Source: Ornatilinea sp.
Lineage (GTDB): Bacteria; Chloroflexota; Anaerolineae; Anaerolineales; Anaerolineaceae
Direction: 5' to 3'
NCBI GenBank assembly: GCA_018433975.1
Contig: JAHDQE010000073.1
Coordinates: 1 to 47,463, forward strand
DNA: 47,463 bases
The stretch's first letter is position 1. Each line of letters starts with the position of its first letter. The position numbers were made by a program, and so were the translations under genes. Shown here piece by piece: positions 8,282-15,070 of this stretch. The notes under the pieces are model-generated. The model was not told the DNA's origin and made no database searches. It saw only the letters and a program-made list of their open reading frames with translations.

Positions 8282-9424
8282 ATGGATTCTAAGCTGAGCA
8301 AGAAGCATCAGTTGCAGCAAGAGCTCTATCGCCGGTTTGCACAGAACGAAGTCAAGCCGATTGCACGCGACATGGATGAAAAAGAGGAATTCTCATTGGA
8401 ACTTCTTGGAAAGATGCAAAAATATGGATTCTTAGGGATTCCTTATTCAAGCGACTACGGTGGGGCAGGATCGGATACCCTCTCCTACGTGCTTTGCATG
8501 GAAGAAATTGCTAAAGTGGATGCCAGTACAGCACTCACCGTTTCGGTTCATACCTCATTGTGTTGTTGGTGTATTGAAAGCTTTGGCAGGGAAGATCAAA
8601 AAGAAAAATACCTCCGTCCATTAGTAAGCGGTAAAAAGGCAGGCTGCTTCAGTCTTACCGAACCCAATGCAGGTAGTGATGCTTCTGCTCAACAAACGAA
8701 AGCCGTTCGGGATGGTGATCATTACGTCTTAAACGGATCGAAGGTCTTCACAACGAACTCCGGTTTTGCAGATGTTTTCGTCCTGTTTGCAATGACCGAC
8801 AGGAGTCAGGGGACACGGGGAATTACTGCTTTTATCATAGAGCGGGAGAGTGAAGGATTATCGGTTTCAGATAATATTCCCCGTATGGGCATGCGCGCAG
8901 CGAGTAACTGCGTGGTAGCTCTGGAGAATGTGCGTTTGCCGGAAACCAACAGGTTGGGACGTGAAGGAGAAGGATTCAAGATTGCCATGAAAGCCCTGGA
9001 AGGCGGGCGTATCGGAATCGGCGCACAGGCAGTCGGGATCGCTCAGGGCGCGCTGGATGAGACCATTGACTATGTTAAAAAGAGAAAGCAGTTCGGCCGC
9101 CCAATATCCGCTTTTCAAAACACTCAGTTCAAGATCGCCGAGATGCAGACCAAAATCAATGCGGCCAGGTTGATGGTATGGAGTGCGGCGGAGGCCAAGG
9201 ATAATCATGAATCCTATGGCACGCAGGCCGCGATGTGCAAACTGTACGCCAGCGAAGTAGCCAATGATGTCACCCGGGAATGCATACAACTCATGGGAGG
9301 CTATGGGTATACGCGCGAATTCCCCATCGAGCGGATGATGCGCGACGCTAAAATTACGGAGATTTATGAAGGTACATCTGAGATCATGAAAATAATCATT
9401 TCGGGCGCGATGAAAATCAAATAG
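8282..9424 (+). CDS. Acyl-CoA dehydrogenase
   Basis: FAD enzyme introducing an alpha-beta double bond into an acyl-CoA, passing electrons to the electron-transfer flavoprotein encoded next. 380 residues, the typical short-chain family length. Seen: N-terminal helical domain, the FAD-binding signature CFSLTEPNAGSDA, middle beta domain, and C-terminal helices with GGYGYTREFPIERMMRDAK followed by IYEGTSEI, where E363 is the catalytic base of medium/short-chain enzymes. Ribosome site GGCGGGAGGG sits 6 nt before the ATG. First gene of a three-gene operon under the promoter at 8198-8227 and probably MarR control. Substrate likely a short or branched acyl-CoA, chain length not deducible. Confidence 0.92.
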   Translation: MDSKLSKKHQLQQELYRRFAQNEVKPIARDMDEKEEFSLELLGKMQKYGFLGIPYSSDYGGAGSDTLSYVLCMEEIAKVDASTALTVSVHTSLCCWCIESFGREDQKEKYLRPLVSGKKAGCFSLTEPNAGSDASAQQTKAVRDGDHYVLNGSKVFTTNSGFADVFVLFAMTDRSQGTRGITAFIIERESEGLSVSDNIPRMGMRAASNCVVALENVRLPETNRLGREGEGFKIAMKALEGGRIGIGAQAVGIAQGALDETIDYVKKRKQFGRPISAFQNTQFKIAEMQTKINAARLMVWSAAEAKDNHESYGTQAAMCKLYASEVANDVTRECIQLMGGYGYTREFPIERMMRDAKITEIYEGTSEIMKIIISGAMKIK

Positions 9425-9449
9425 TGAACTTGGTGCAGGAGAATTAACA

Positions 9450-10238
9450 ATGAAAATAGCCGTATGTATAAAGCAGGTGCCCGACACCACGGAAGTTAGG
9501 ATTGACCCGGAAACCAACCGGCTGGTCCGTGAGGGTGTTCCAAGCATTATCAACCCGGATGATAAAGCCGGTTTGGAGACAGCGCTGAGGTTGAAAGATA
9601 CAACAGGGGCGGATGTGACTGCTGTTTGTATGGGCCCCCTTCAGGCCGAGGTTGCATTGCGTGAGGCCTTGGCGATGGGATGTGACGAGGCTGTGCTGAT
9701 CTCCGGACGTGAATTTGGCGGTTCGGATACTTATGCCACCGCAACCATTTTATCGGCAGCATTACAACAGATTGGTTTTGACCTGATTATCACGGGGCGT
9801 GAGGCTATTGACGGCAATACCGCACAGGTCGGCCCACAGATTGCAGAACGGTTAGACATTCCTCAGGTCAGCTATGCAGAAGATATCCGGGTGGAAGGCA
9901 ATTCCCTCATTGTGAAGCGCATGTATGAGGATTGTTACCATCTCGTCAAGGTAAAAATGCCCTGCTTGATCACTGCGCTGGCTGAATTGGCTCAACCACG
10001 TTATATGACCGTTAAGGGAATTGAGGACGCCTACAAAACCGAGATCAGGATGTTAGCATTTGACGATCTTAAAGATCATCTGAACGCTGAATGGATCGGT
10101 TTGAAAGGGTCTCCCACAAGGGTTATCCGCTCTTTTACCAAACAAGCCAAAGGGCAGGGGAAAAGGATTGCCGATATGGATGCGGATGAGGCAGTTGCGT
10201 CGATCGTTATGACACTTGAAGAACACAATATCATCTGA
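9450..10238 (+). CDS. etfB: Electron transfer flavoprotein beta subunit
   Basis: Small subunit of the ETF heterodimer (AMP-binding), 262 residues. The N-terminus KIAVCIKQVPDTTEVRID and the DxNTAQVGPQIAERL region (ETF beta signature around 120-140) are present. Carries electrons from acyl-CoA dehydrogenase to the respiratory chain or to a bifurcating partner. 25 nt after the dehydrogenase gene and 13 nt before etfA, so one transcript. Whether this is a bifurcating (Bcd/EtfAB) system cannot be decided from the sequence without modelling. Confidence 0.93.
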   Translation: MKIAVCIKQVPDTTEVRIDPETNRLVREGVPSIINPDDKAGLETALRLKDTTGADVTAVCMGPLQAEVALREALAMGCDEAVLISGREFGGSDTYATATILSAALQQIGFDLIITGREAIDGNTAQVGPQIAERLDIPQVSYAEDIRVEGNSLIVKRMYEDCYHLVKVKMPCLITALAELAQPRYMTVKGIEDAYKTEIRMLAFDDLKDHLNAEWIGLKGSPTRVIRSFTKQAKGQGKRIADMDADEAVASIVMTLEEHNII

Positions 10239-10251
10239 CGGGAGAAGCGGT

Positions 10252-11259
10252 ATGAGTGAAAATGTCTTTGTTGTGGTGGAGCAGCGCCAGGGCAATATTC
10301 AGAAAGTGGGTCTGGAGCTTTTAGGTGAGGCCAGGAAACTGGCGGCAGATCTTGGACAGAAAGTTGTGGCCGTGTTGATAGGCAGCAAAGTTGAAGATCG
10401 GGCTTCCATGTTGTTCCATTACGGTGCCGATCAGGTCATTCTGGTTGATGATCCCATGCTGGAACAATATATCACCGAACCCTATGCTAAAGCTTTGACA
10501 GCGGTGATCAAAGAGTATGATCCACAAATCGTACTGTTTGGCGCTACTTCAATTGGCCGCGATCTGGCGCCGCGGGTGGCCGCCCGTATCCATACCGGTT
10601 TGACGGCGGACTGTACCGGCCTGGCAATTGACTCTGAGACAAAGCTGCTGCACATGACCCGTCCGGCTTTTGGCGGCAATTTGATGGCAACCATTGTTTG
10701 CAGCGAGTACCGTCCGCAGATGGCAACCGTACGCCCTGGCGTGATGAAGATGGCTGAATACGACAACAGCAAAACAGGTGAGGTGGTCAGGCTGGAGGTC
10801 GGCTTTGTCCCTGAAGATATGAACATAGAGATTCTTGAAATCGCCAACAACGATAAAAGGGGTGTGGATATCCATGAGGCCAAGGTGCTTGTTTCCGGCG
10901 GCCGCGGTGTTGGCGGGCCGGAGGGCTACGACCCACTCCGCGAACTGGCGGATGTGCTGGGTGGAGAAGTAGCCTCTTCAAGGGTTGGGGTTAATAATGG
11001 CTGGATTGAAAGCAGCCGGTTGGTTGGATTGACCGGCAAGACGGTGCGTCCCCAACTGTATATTGCCTGTGGAATCTCGGGTGCTATTCAACATCTGGCC
11101 GGTATGGAGGATTCCGATTTTATCCTCGCGATTAACCAGGATGCGGAAGCGCCTATTATGAATGTGGCAGATCTCAGCGTTGTGGGAGATGTAAAAGTGC
11201 TGGTCCCCAAGCTGACCGAAGCGATTAAGAAGCATAAATCCAAAAAATTTGCGGAGTGA
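10252..11259 (+). CDS. etfA: Electron transfer flavoprotein alpha subunit
   Basis: Large FAD-carrying subunit of ETF, 335 residues. Start at 10252 is chosen for the GGGAGAAG site just before it; an in-frame ATG at 10216 lies within etfB. The C-terminal FAD-binding signature is complete: VSGGRGVGG, GNGW-like VNNGWIESS, RPQLYIACGISGAIQH and AINQDAEAPIMNVADLSVVGD. It partners the upstream beta subunit and the acyl-CoA dehydrogenase. No ETF-quinone oxidoreductase gene is in the window, so the final acceptor is encoded elsewhere. Confidence 0.94.
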   Translation: MSENVFVVVEQRQGNIQKVGLELLGEARKLAADLGQKVVAVLIGSKVEDRASMLFHYGADQVILVDDPMLEQYITEPYAKALTAVIKEYDPQIVLFGATSIGRDLAPRVAARIHTGLTADCTGLAIDSETKLLHMTRPAFGGNLMATIVCSEYRPQMATVRPGVMKMAEYDNSKTGEVVRLEVGFVPEDMNIEILEIANNDKRGVDIHEAKVLVSGGRGVGGPEGYDPLRELADVLGGEVASSRVGVNNGWIESSRLVGLTGKTVRPQLYIACGISGAIQHLAGMEDSDFILAINQDAEAPIMNVADLSVVGDVKVLVPKLTEAIKKHKSKKFAE

Positions 11260-11392
11260 TTGGGCGGATGGAGGGAGCGTTCCGGCCGATCGAGTAACAG
11301 GCAAGCAGCGTTCCACCATTGTATCCGTTAACAGTTAGCCAGCTTTAACTCCTCCTGATTGGTGTTAATGGTACGGATACAGGTATGAAAAT

Positions 11393-11421
11393 GGGCGAGA
11401 TTACCCGGTGTAATCCCGCCC
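11393..11421 (+). terminator. Terminator of the acyl-CoA dehydrogenase-etfBA operon
   Basis: 12-bp stem GGGCGAGATTAC/GTAATCCCGCCC with one mismatch and a 5-nt loop, followed by ATAATTTTTA. It lies 134 nt after the etfA stop. Confidence 0.65.
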
Positions 11422-11581
11422 ATAATTTTTACCCCGGCTTTTCATAATGGGATTTTGTCCATAGGGAGGAATCTGGCCTGCAAAGTTTTAGAAATACTGC
11501 GTTATGGCGATATCGTGTTCCGAAAATATCTTCCAGGAGAAACGAATATTGAATGCTTCTTACCTCTCTCCGACCGTGCGT

Positions 11582-11625
11582 GGAACTTCCGGCGCATGAA
11601 AGGTGGGCAGTCTGCCGGAAGTTCC
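11582..11625. repeat. Perfect 12-bp inverted repeat
   Basis: GGAACTTCCGGC (11582-11593) and its exact complement (11614-11625) enclose 20 nt. There is no T run after either arm, so it is not a classical terminator. May be a structured RNA or intron remnant, or a site-specific element. Confidence 0.6.
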
Positions 11626-11736
11626 TCATCGACTCTTTGGCGTTTATCGGGTTGGGAAATCTTCCGGACACCTCAGGACATGGGTGCGGATGTATTCCCG
11701 GACCGGCGAAACGCGTCTGTTTTTAAGGAAAGCACA

Positions 11737-11749
11737 GCCCGCAGCGGGC
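11737..11749 (-). terminator. Weak hairpin downstream of the arsenate-reductase genes
   Basis: GCCCGC/GCGGGC with a 1-nt centre, just past the minus-strand stop at 11765. The T content after it on the minus strand is poor (TGTGCTTTCC), so terminator function is uncertain. Confidence 0.3.
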
Positions 11750-11764
11750 AAATAGTATCCTATT

Positions 11765-12214
11765 TTAATGATTCCCGGTTGCTTCCTGCGTCTGTTCGGC
11801 AACCCAGACGCGGACCTTTTGTTCAATCTGGTCGCGGATCTCACGGAACTTCGCCAGTTTTTCCTCATCACTGCCTTCAAAAGCTGCGGGATCTTCGAGG
11901 GACCAATGCTCTTTCCGGATGACCCCCGGCCAGGTGGAGGGGCAGTTCTTATCGTCCTGGTCGCAAACCGTAATCAGCCGGTGGATAAAGACCTTGCCCA
12001 GAAACTCATGGACCCCTTTTGAAGTATGGCCGGCCAGGTCGTAACCGATTTCCTGCATCACCTGAAAGGTGAACGGGTTAATGGCCTGCGGCTGCAAACC
12101 GGCGCTGTAGCTTTCGAAGTGCTGAGGGTCAAAGCGGCGCAAAAAAGCTTCGGCCATCTGGCTGCGCGCGGAATTCCCGGTACATAGAAAAAGGACACGC
12201 TGTTGGGAGATCAT
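11765..12214 (-). CDS. arsC: Arsenate reductase (thioredoxin-coupled ArsC type)/low-molecular-weight phosphatase fold
   Basis: Reduces arsenate to arsenite through a Cys relay, cytoplasmic, 149 residues. P-loop CTGNSAR at C11-R17, and the two further cysteines of thioredoxin-coupled ArsC in VCDQDDKNCP (spacing of seven, as in C82/C89 of the plasmid pI258 enzyme). The WSLEDPAAFEGSDEEKLAKFREIRDQI tail segment is also typical. AAGGAG precedes the ATG. Last of three minus-strand ArsC-domain genes; 19 nt after the second. A simple tyrosine phosphatase is less likely because of the extra cysteine pair. Confidence 0.87.
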   Translation of the reverse strand: MISQQRVLFLCTGNSARSQMAEAFLRRFDPQHFESYSAGLQPQAINPFTFQVMQEIGYDLAGHTSKGVHEFLGKVFIHRLITVCDQDDKNCPSTWPGVIRKEHWSLEDPAAFEGSDEEKLAKFREIRDQIEQKVRVWVAEQTQEATGNH

Positions 12215-12233
12215 GATTTGCTCCTTATAATAG

Positions 12234-12659
12234 TTAATCCATTGGAAAATCTTTCAGATACCCCAGAACGCGGGTGCGGATACCCTCCCGAGTCTGGCGA
12301 AATGCGGCCATTTTTTGTTCTTCGTCCCCTTCAACGCGGGCCGGATCGGGAAACCCGATATGCACCCGGCTGCCTTTCCCCAGCCAGAGCGGGCAGTTTT
12401 CGGCGGCGTCATCGCACACCGTGATGACCACGTCGAACGCTTTATTCCTGAAGCGGTCAACGGGTTTGGACTCGCCGCTGTGGTGGATGCCGATCTCTTC
12501 CAGGGCCCGCAGGGCGAGGGGATGCACATAGCCTGAAGGCCGGGTGCCGGCGCTGTAAGCCTGCCATTGATCGGAGAGGAAATGGTTGACGAGGGCTTCC
12601 GCCATTTGGGAGCGGCACGAGTTTCCTGTGCACAGGATGAGGACTTGTTTTGGTTTCAT
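12234..12659 (-). CDS. arsC: Arsenate reductase-like protein, second copy
   Basis: 141 residues, same fold as its neighbour. P-loop CTGNSCR (C10-R16, with an extra Cys inside the loop), second cysteine pair in VCDDAAENCP and the FPDPARVEGDEEQKMAAFRQTRE segment. AAAGGA precedes the ATG. Only about half of the residues match the downstream copy by eye, so this is an old duplication or separate acquisition. Two ATCAA-N6-TTGAT operators lie directly upstream (12680-12729), so expression is probably controlled by the ArsR-type domain encoded by the next gene upstream. Confidence 0.86.
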   Translation of the reverse strand: MKPKQVLILCTGNSCRSQMAEALVNHFLSDQWQAYSAGTRPSGYVHPLALRALEEIGIHHSGESKPVDRFRNKAFDVVITVCDDAAENCPLWLGKGSRVHIGFPDPARVEGDEEQKMAAFRQTREGIRTRVLGYLKDFPMD

Positions 12660-12679
12660 GGTTTATCCTTTGATAATCT

Positions 12680-12695
12680 ATCAATATGTATTGAT
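12680..12695. promoter_or_regulatory. ArsR/SmtB-type operator 1
   Basis: ATCAA-TATGTA-TTGAT, a perfect 5-bp arm palindrome with a 6-bp centre, 20 bp upstream of the second arsC gene. Same pattern as two other sites in this cluster. Confidence 0.65.
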
Positions 12696-12713
12696 GTATC
12701 TTGATAAAATTAT

Positions 12714-12729
12714 ATCAATATAAATTGAT
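12714..12729. promoter_or_regulatory. ArsR/SmtB-type operator 2
   Basis: ATCAA-TATAAA-TTGAT, identical arms and spacing to operator 1 and 34 bp from it start to start, about three helical turns, so two dimers could sit on one face of the DNA. Confidence 0.65.
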
Positions 12730-12816
12730 GTAATCAAGTTGTATATGAAGGATGTATAAACCAATCATGGGGAAAAGGTATGAAATAAAGCGCTTGGGAG
12801 ATGGATGCTTTGCAGG

Positions 12817-13557
12817 TCAGCTTTGTACAGAAATCCCGGCCAGGAAGAAACCGATGCGTTCGTCGAGCTCCCGGGCGGTCGCGCGGAAGACGCGCAGACG
12901 GTCTTCGGAAGAGCCGTTGGCTGCGGTGGGGTCGGCGATGCTCCAGTGGATCTGGAGCGGGCTGCCGGGGAAGACCGGGCAGGATTCCCGGGCCCGGTCG
13001 CAGACGGTGATGACGTAATCGAAGGGCCGGTCAAGGAATTGGTCCTGGCTCTTGGGCTGCTGGTCCCGAATGTCGATGTGGAGTTCCTGCATGGCCCGGA
13101 TGGCATACGGATGGACCGGTCTGGGGTCGGTCCCGGCGCTGAACACGTCGATTGGGGGGATACCTCTGCTGCGCAGCAGGCCTTCCGCCATCTGGGAGCG
13201 CGCGCTGTTGTGGGTGCAGAGGAACAGGACGCGCAGCGGGGGATAGGCTGGGGCGTTTCCGCCTCTGGCAGCCAGGCCGGGGTGGATCGCTTCCTGGGTG
13301 GTTTTGAACAGGTCGCGGACCCGGCTGAGGTGGATGCCGTAATAGGTCTCGCGCCCATCGGCGATGGAATGGTGCTCCTGCACGAGACCGGCTTTGTGAA
13401 GCTTCCTAAGGTGGTACGAAACCAGGTTCTGGGGCTGGTTGAGGCGTTCGGTCAGCTCCTGCACGCGCAGGTCGCTCTGCGCAAGCGCGCGCAGCAATTG
13501 CCAGCGCAGGTCGTTCGCCAGCAGTTTGAGCAGGGCCGGGGCCGGGTCTTTTTCCAT
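12817..13557 (-). CDS. ArsR-type HTH regulator fused to an arsenate reductase domain
   Basis: 246 residues. Residues 1-95 form an ArsR winged helix (LLKLLANDLRWQLLRALAQ, recognition region NQPQNLVSYHLRKLHKAGLV, wing EHHSIADGRETYYGIHL). Residues 108-246 are an ArsC domain with P-loop CTHNSAR (C114-R120) and VCDRARESCP (C186, C193). The HTH part contains no cysteine, so the usual As(III)-binding thiols of ArsR are absent; sensing might go through the reductase domain, which is inference. HTH-ArsC fusions are known in other bacteria. It has an operator of the cluster type just upstream of its start (13571-13586) and two more between it and the next arsC. Confidence 0.87.
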   Translation of the reverse strand: MEKDPAPALLKLLANDLRWQLLRALAQSDLRVQELTERLNQPQNLVSYHLRKLHKAGLVQEHHSIADGRETYYGIHLSRVRDLFKTTQEAIHPGLAARGGNAPAYPPLRVLFLCTHNSARSQMAEGLLRSRGIPPIDVFSAGTDPRPVHPYAIRAMQELHIDIRDQQPKSQDQFLDRPFDYVITVCDRARESCPVFPGSPLQIHWSIADPTAANGSSEDRLRVFRATARELDERIGFFLAGISVQS

Positions 13558-13570
13558 GTCTTTATTTTAC

Positions 13571-13586
13571 ATCAATCCGGTTTGAT
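13571..13586. promoter_or_regulatory. ArsR/SmtB-type operator 3
   Basis: ATCAA-TCCGGT-TTGAT with the same arms and spacing as the two sites at 12680-12729. It lies in the divergent region between the ArsR-ArsC fusion and the lipoprotein gene, so it could control both. Confidence 0.65.
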
Positions 13587-13612
13587 GAGAATAAGTTCTA
13601 TAGAATTCGCGC

Positions 13613-13640
13613 TTGACAGGCACAGAAGATGGACTAAGAT
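13613..13640 (+). promoter_or_regulatory. Promoter of the small lipoprotein gene
   Basis: TTGACA at 13613-13618 and TAAGAT at 13635-13640 with a 16-bp spacer. It begins 27 bp from operator 3, close enough for control by the fused regulator. Confidence 0.6.
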
Positions 13641-13680
13641 GTTTAAAGAATATAAAAATTTTGGATTTTGGAGGAGACAG

Positions 13681-13986
13681 ATGAAAAAGAAAATTTTGGG
13701 CACGATCCTGTTGATTCTGGTGATCTCGCTGGTGCTGGCGGCCTGCGGCAGTAAGACGGACAGCTCTACCAGCGGCAGTTCAGGAGATACGACCAGCGCG
13801 GGCACTGTGGATGGGAAGGCGCTGATCCTCCAAAAACTGGAAGACCATCATGGATCCGATATTATTTTTAATTCGAACAAAACGGCCGAGGAATGGAGCA
13901 CCACCCTGGACCGCATGATCCAGTACGGGGCCAAGATCAACGAGGAGGAGAAGCAGGCGATTATCGATTATCTGGTCAACCAGTAA
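13681..13986 (+). CDS. Small lipoprotein with a cytochrome c-like domain lacking heme cysteines
   Basis: 101 residues: signal peptide with lipobox LAAC (C22 is the lipidation site), a Ser/Thr/Gly linker, then about 55 residues (46-101) that match the C-terminal half of small mono-heme c-type cytochromes: GKALILQ, KTAEEWSTTLDRMIQYGAK, EEEKQAIIDYLVNQ. Where a heme CxxCH would stand, the sequence reads LEDHH (53-57), so only the histidine H57 remains and covalent heme is not expected. GGAGGAG site before the ATG and a good terminator after the stop. Divergent from the arsenic-type regulator. The heme-less cytochrome interpretation is mine; otherwise an unknown lipoprotein. Confidence 0.75.
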   Translation: MKKKILGTILLILVISLVLAACGSKTDSSTSGSSGDTTSAGTVDGKALILQKLEDHHGSDIIFNSNKTAEEWSTTLDRMIQYGAKINEEEKQAIIDYLVNQ

Positions 13987-14009
13987 GGGATGCATTGAAA
14001 GGGGGGATA

Positions 14010-14031
14010 AAAAACCTCCGGAGAGGTTTTT
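14010..14031 (+). terminator. Terminator after the small lipoprotein gene
   Basis: AAAAACCTC and GAGGTTTTT pair around CGGA; the T run of the second arm gives a standard intrinsic terminator 24 nt after the stop codon. Confidence 0.8.
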
Positions 14032-14100
14032 AAGTATTTTCAATAACATCATAAATGTATACCGTTGCACACCGCAAAGTTCTTTTTCGGCGGTGTAGCA

Positions 14101-14486
14101 GTAAATTGCGGCGGTGGGCTGTGGGGTGCCGGTGACTTATGGAAAATGTGTTATTCTCACCCCTTCACCCACTAACTTAAAATGTCATTCTGACGCGCGA
14201 AGCGCGGAAGAATCTCTGGCTGTCAGCCCGGTGAGGGTTGCTTTCATTGTGAGCTGCTTTCTCGGTGAGGGAGAGATCCTTCTGCCGCTGGCGCGGCATC
14301 AGGATGACAGATTAAAATTCCCCGGCACTCTATTGGTGGAGCGGTTCCTTCAGGTTTGACGGTATGACAACGCAGAGGACCTTTATTTTTGTGGGTTGGA
14401 GATTGCTTTGCTCACTGCGTTCGCTCGCAACGCGAGTTGGGCAGGGCGGCGCTCTGCGTTGTGCGTGTGCTCCTTTTATGTTGTTG
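14101..14486. repeat. Long degenerate direct repeat, copy A
   Basis: About 385 bp that recur, with substitutions and small indels, at 14543-14931. Inside it, 14183-14309 is bounded by near-perfect inverted ends TGTCATTCTGA and TCAGGATGACA and carries GACGCGCGAAGCGCGGAAGAATC near the left end; a second module (from about 14395) reads GTTGGAGATTGCTTTGCTCACT and continues into a GC-rich stretch. No protein-coding signal is convincing here. Such modules are commonly dispersed in bacterial intergenic DNA. Confidence 0.7.
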
Positions 14487-14542
14487 CGAACAGCCGGATG
14501 CTTTTCCGGCGATGTGGCGACCTCCCGTGTCGCGTTGCGGCA

Positions 14543-14931
14543 GTAAATTGCAGCGGTGGGTTGCGGGGTGTTGGTGACTTATGAGAGATTGTCATTCTCA
14601 CCTCTTCACTTACTAACTTAAAATGTCATTCTGACGCGCGCTAACGCGCGAAGCGCGGAAGAATCTCTGGCTGTCAGCCCGGTGAGGGTTGCTTTCATTG
14701 CGAGCTGCTTTCTCGGTGAGGGAGAGATCCTTCTGCCGCTGGCGCGGCATCAGGATGACAGAGAGCCGCCGGGCGCTCCACTGGCTGGGCGGACCTCTCA
14801 GGTTTGGTGATATGTCGGCGTGGTAACCCTGCATTTTTGCTGGTTGGAGATTGCTTCGCTCACTGCGTTCGCTCGCAATGACGCGAGTTGGGTTGGGCGG
14901 CGCTCTGCGTGTGCCTCTTTTATGTGGTTGC
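14543..14931. repeat. Long degenerate direct repeat, copy B
   Basis: Second copy, starting 442 bp after copy A. The inner element with inverted ends spans 14624-14760 and differs from copy A by a 10-bp insertion that extends the GCGCG hairpin. The downstream GTTGGAGATTGCTTCGCTCACT module and the GGGCGGCGCTCTGCGT tail are both present, so the whole unit was duplicated, not only the inner element. Confidence 0.7.
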
Positions 14932-14991
14932 GGACCTCTCACTCCATTATCCGAAGCACCTGAAATCGTGGAAAGTATTCACCCAAAATAA

Positions 14992-15020
14992 TTGACAGTT
15001 TATAAAAATGGGGATATGAT
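14992..15020 (+). promoter_or_regulatory. Promoter of the TetR-exporter operon
   Basis: TTGACA at 14992-14997, TATGAT at 15015-15020, spacer 17 bp. The operator at 15035-15055 begins 15 bp downstream of the -10 box, over the likely start of transcription and early transcribed region. Confidence 0.75.
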
Positions 15021-15034
15021 TCTGCCCTGTATTC

Positions 15035-15055
15035 TTAAACCGACGGTCGGTTTAA
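15035..15055. promoter_or_regulatory. TetR operator, perfect palindrome
   Basis: Two 10-bp arms, TTAAACCGAC and GTCGGTTTAA, around a central G at 15045. Outer flanks CCCTGT (15025-15030) and ACAGGG (15055-15060) extend the symmetry with a gap. It lies 16 bp before the TetR start codon, typical of an autorepressor. Confidence 0.8.
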
Positions 15056-15070
15056 CAGGGAGCAGGCAGT

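Larger units (their letters stand above)
11260..11764. other. Gene-free interval of about 500 bp
   Basis: No credible gene is seen. It holds the etf terminator (11393-11421), a weak long-range stem GTATCCGT/ACGGATAC (11321-11328 with 11373-11380), a perfect 12-bp inverted repeat (11582-11625) and a short GC hairpin near the arsenate-reductase stop (11737-11749). On the minus strand, 11560-11600 reads like the 3' end of a domain V of a group II intron (CACGCACGGTCGGAGAGAGG), but no reverse transcriptase or complete intron is present. Confidence 0.5.

Noticed and set aside
11321..11380. GTATCCGT/ACGGATAC long-range stem as a riboswitch or attenuator
   Set aside because: Only 8 bp with a 44-nt loop after an operon end; no regulated gene follows.
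12805..13986. 393-codon plus-strand frame across the ArsR-ArsC gene into the lipoprotein
   Set aside because: The first two thirds are antisense to the ArsR-ArsC fusion, which has complete motifs. Only the last part from 13681, with its own promoter, ribosome site and lipobox, is real.
14114..14942. Several 60-110 codon frames in the repeat region
   Set aside because: They follow the repeat in both copies with no ribosome sites and no protein-like composition.
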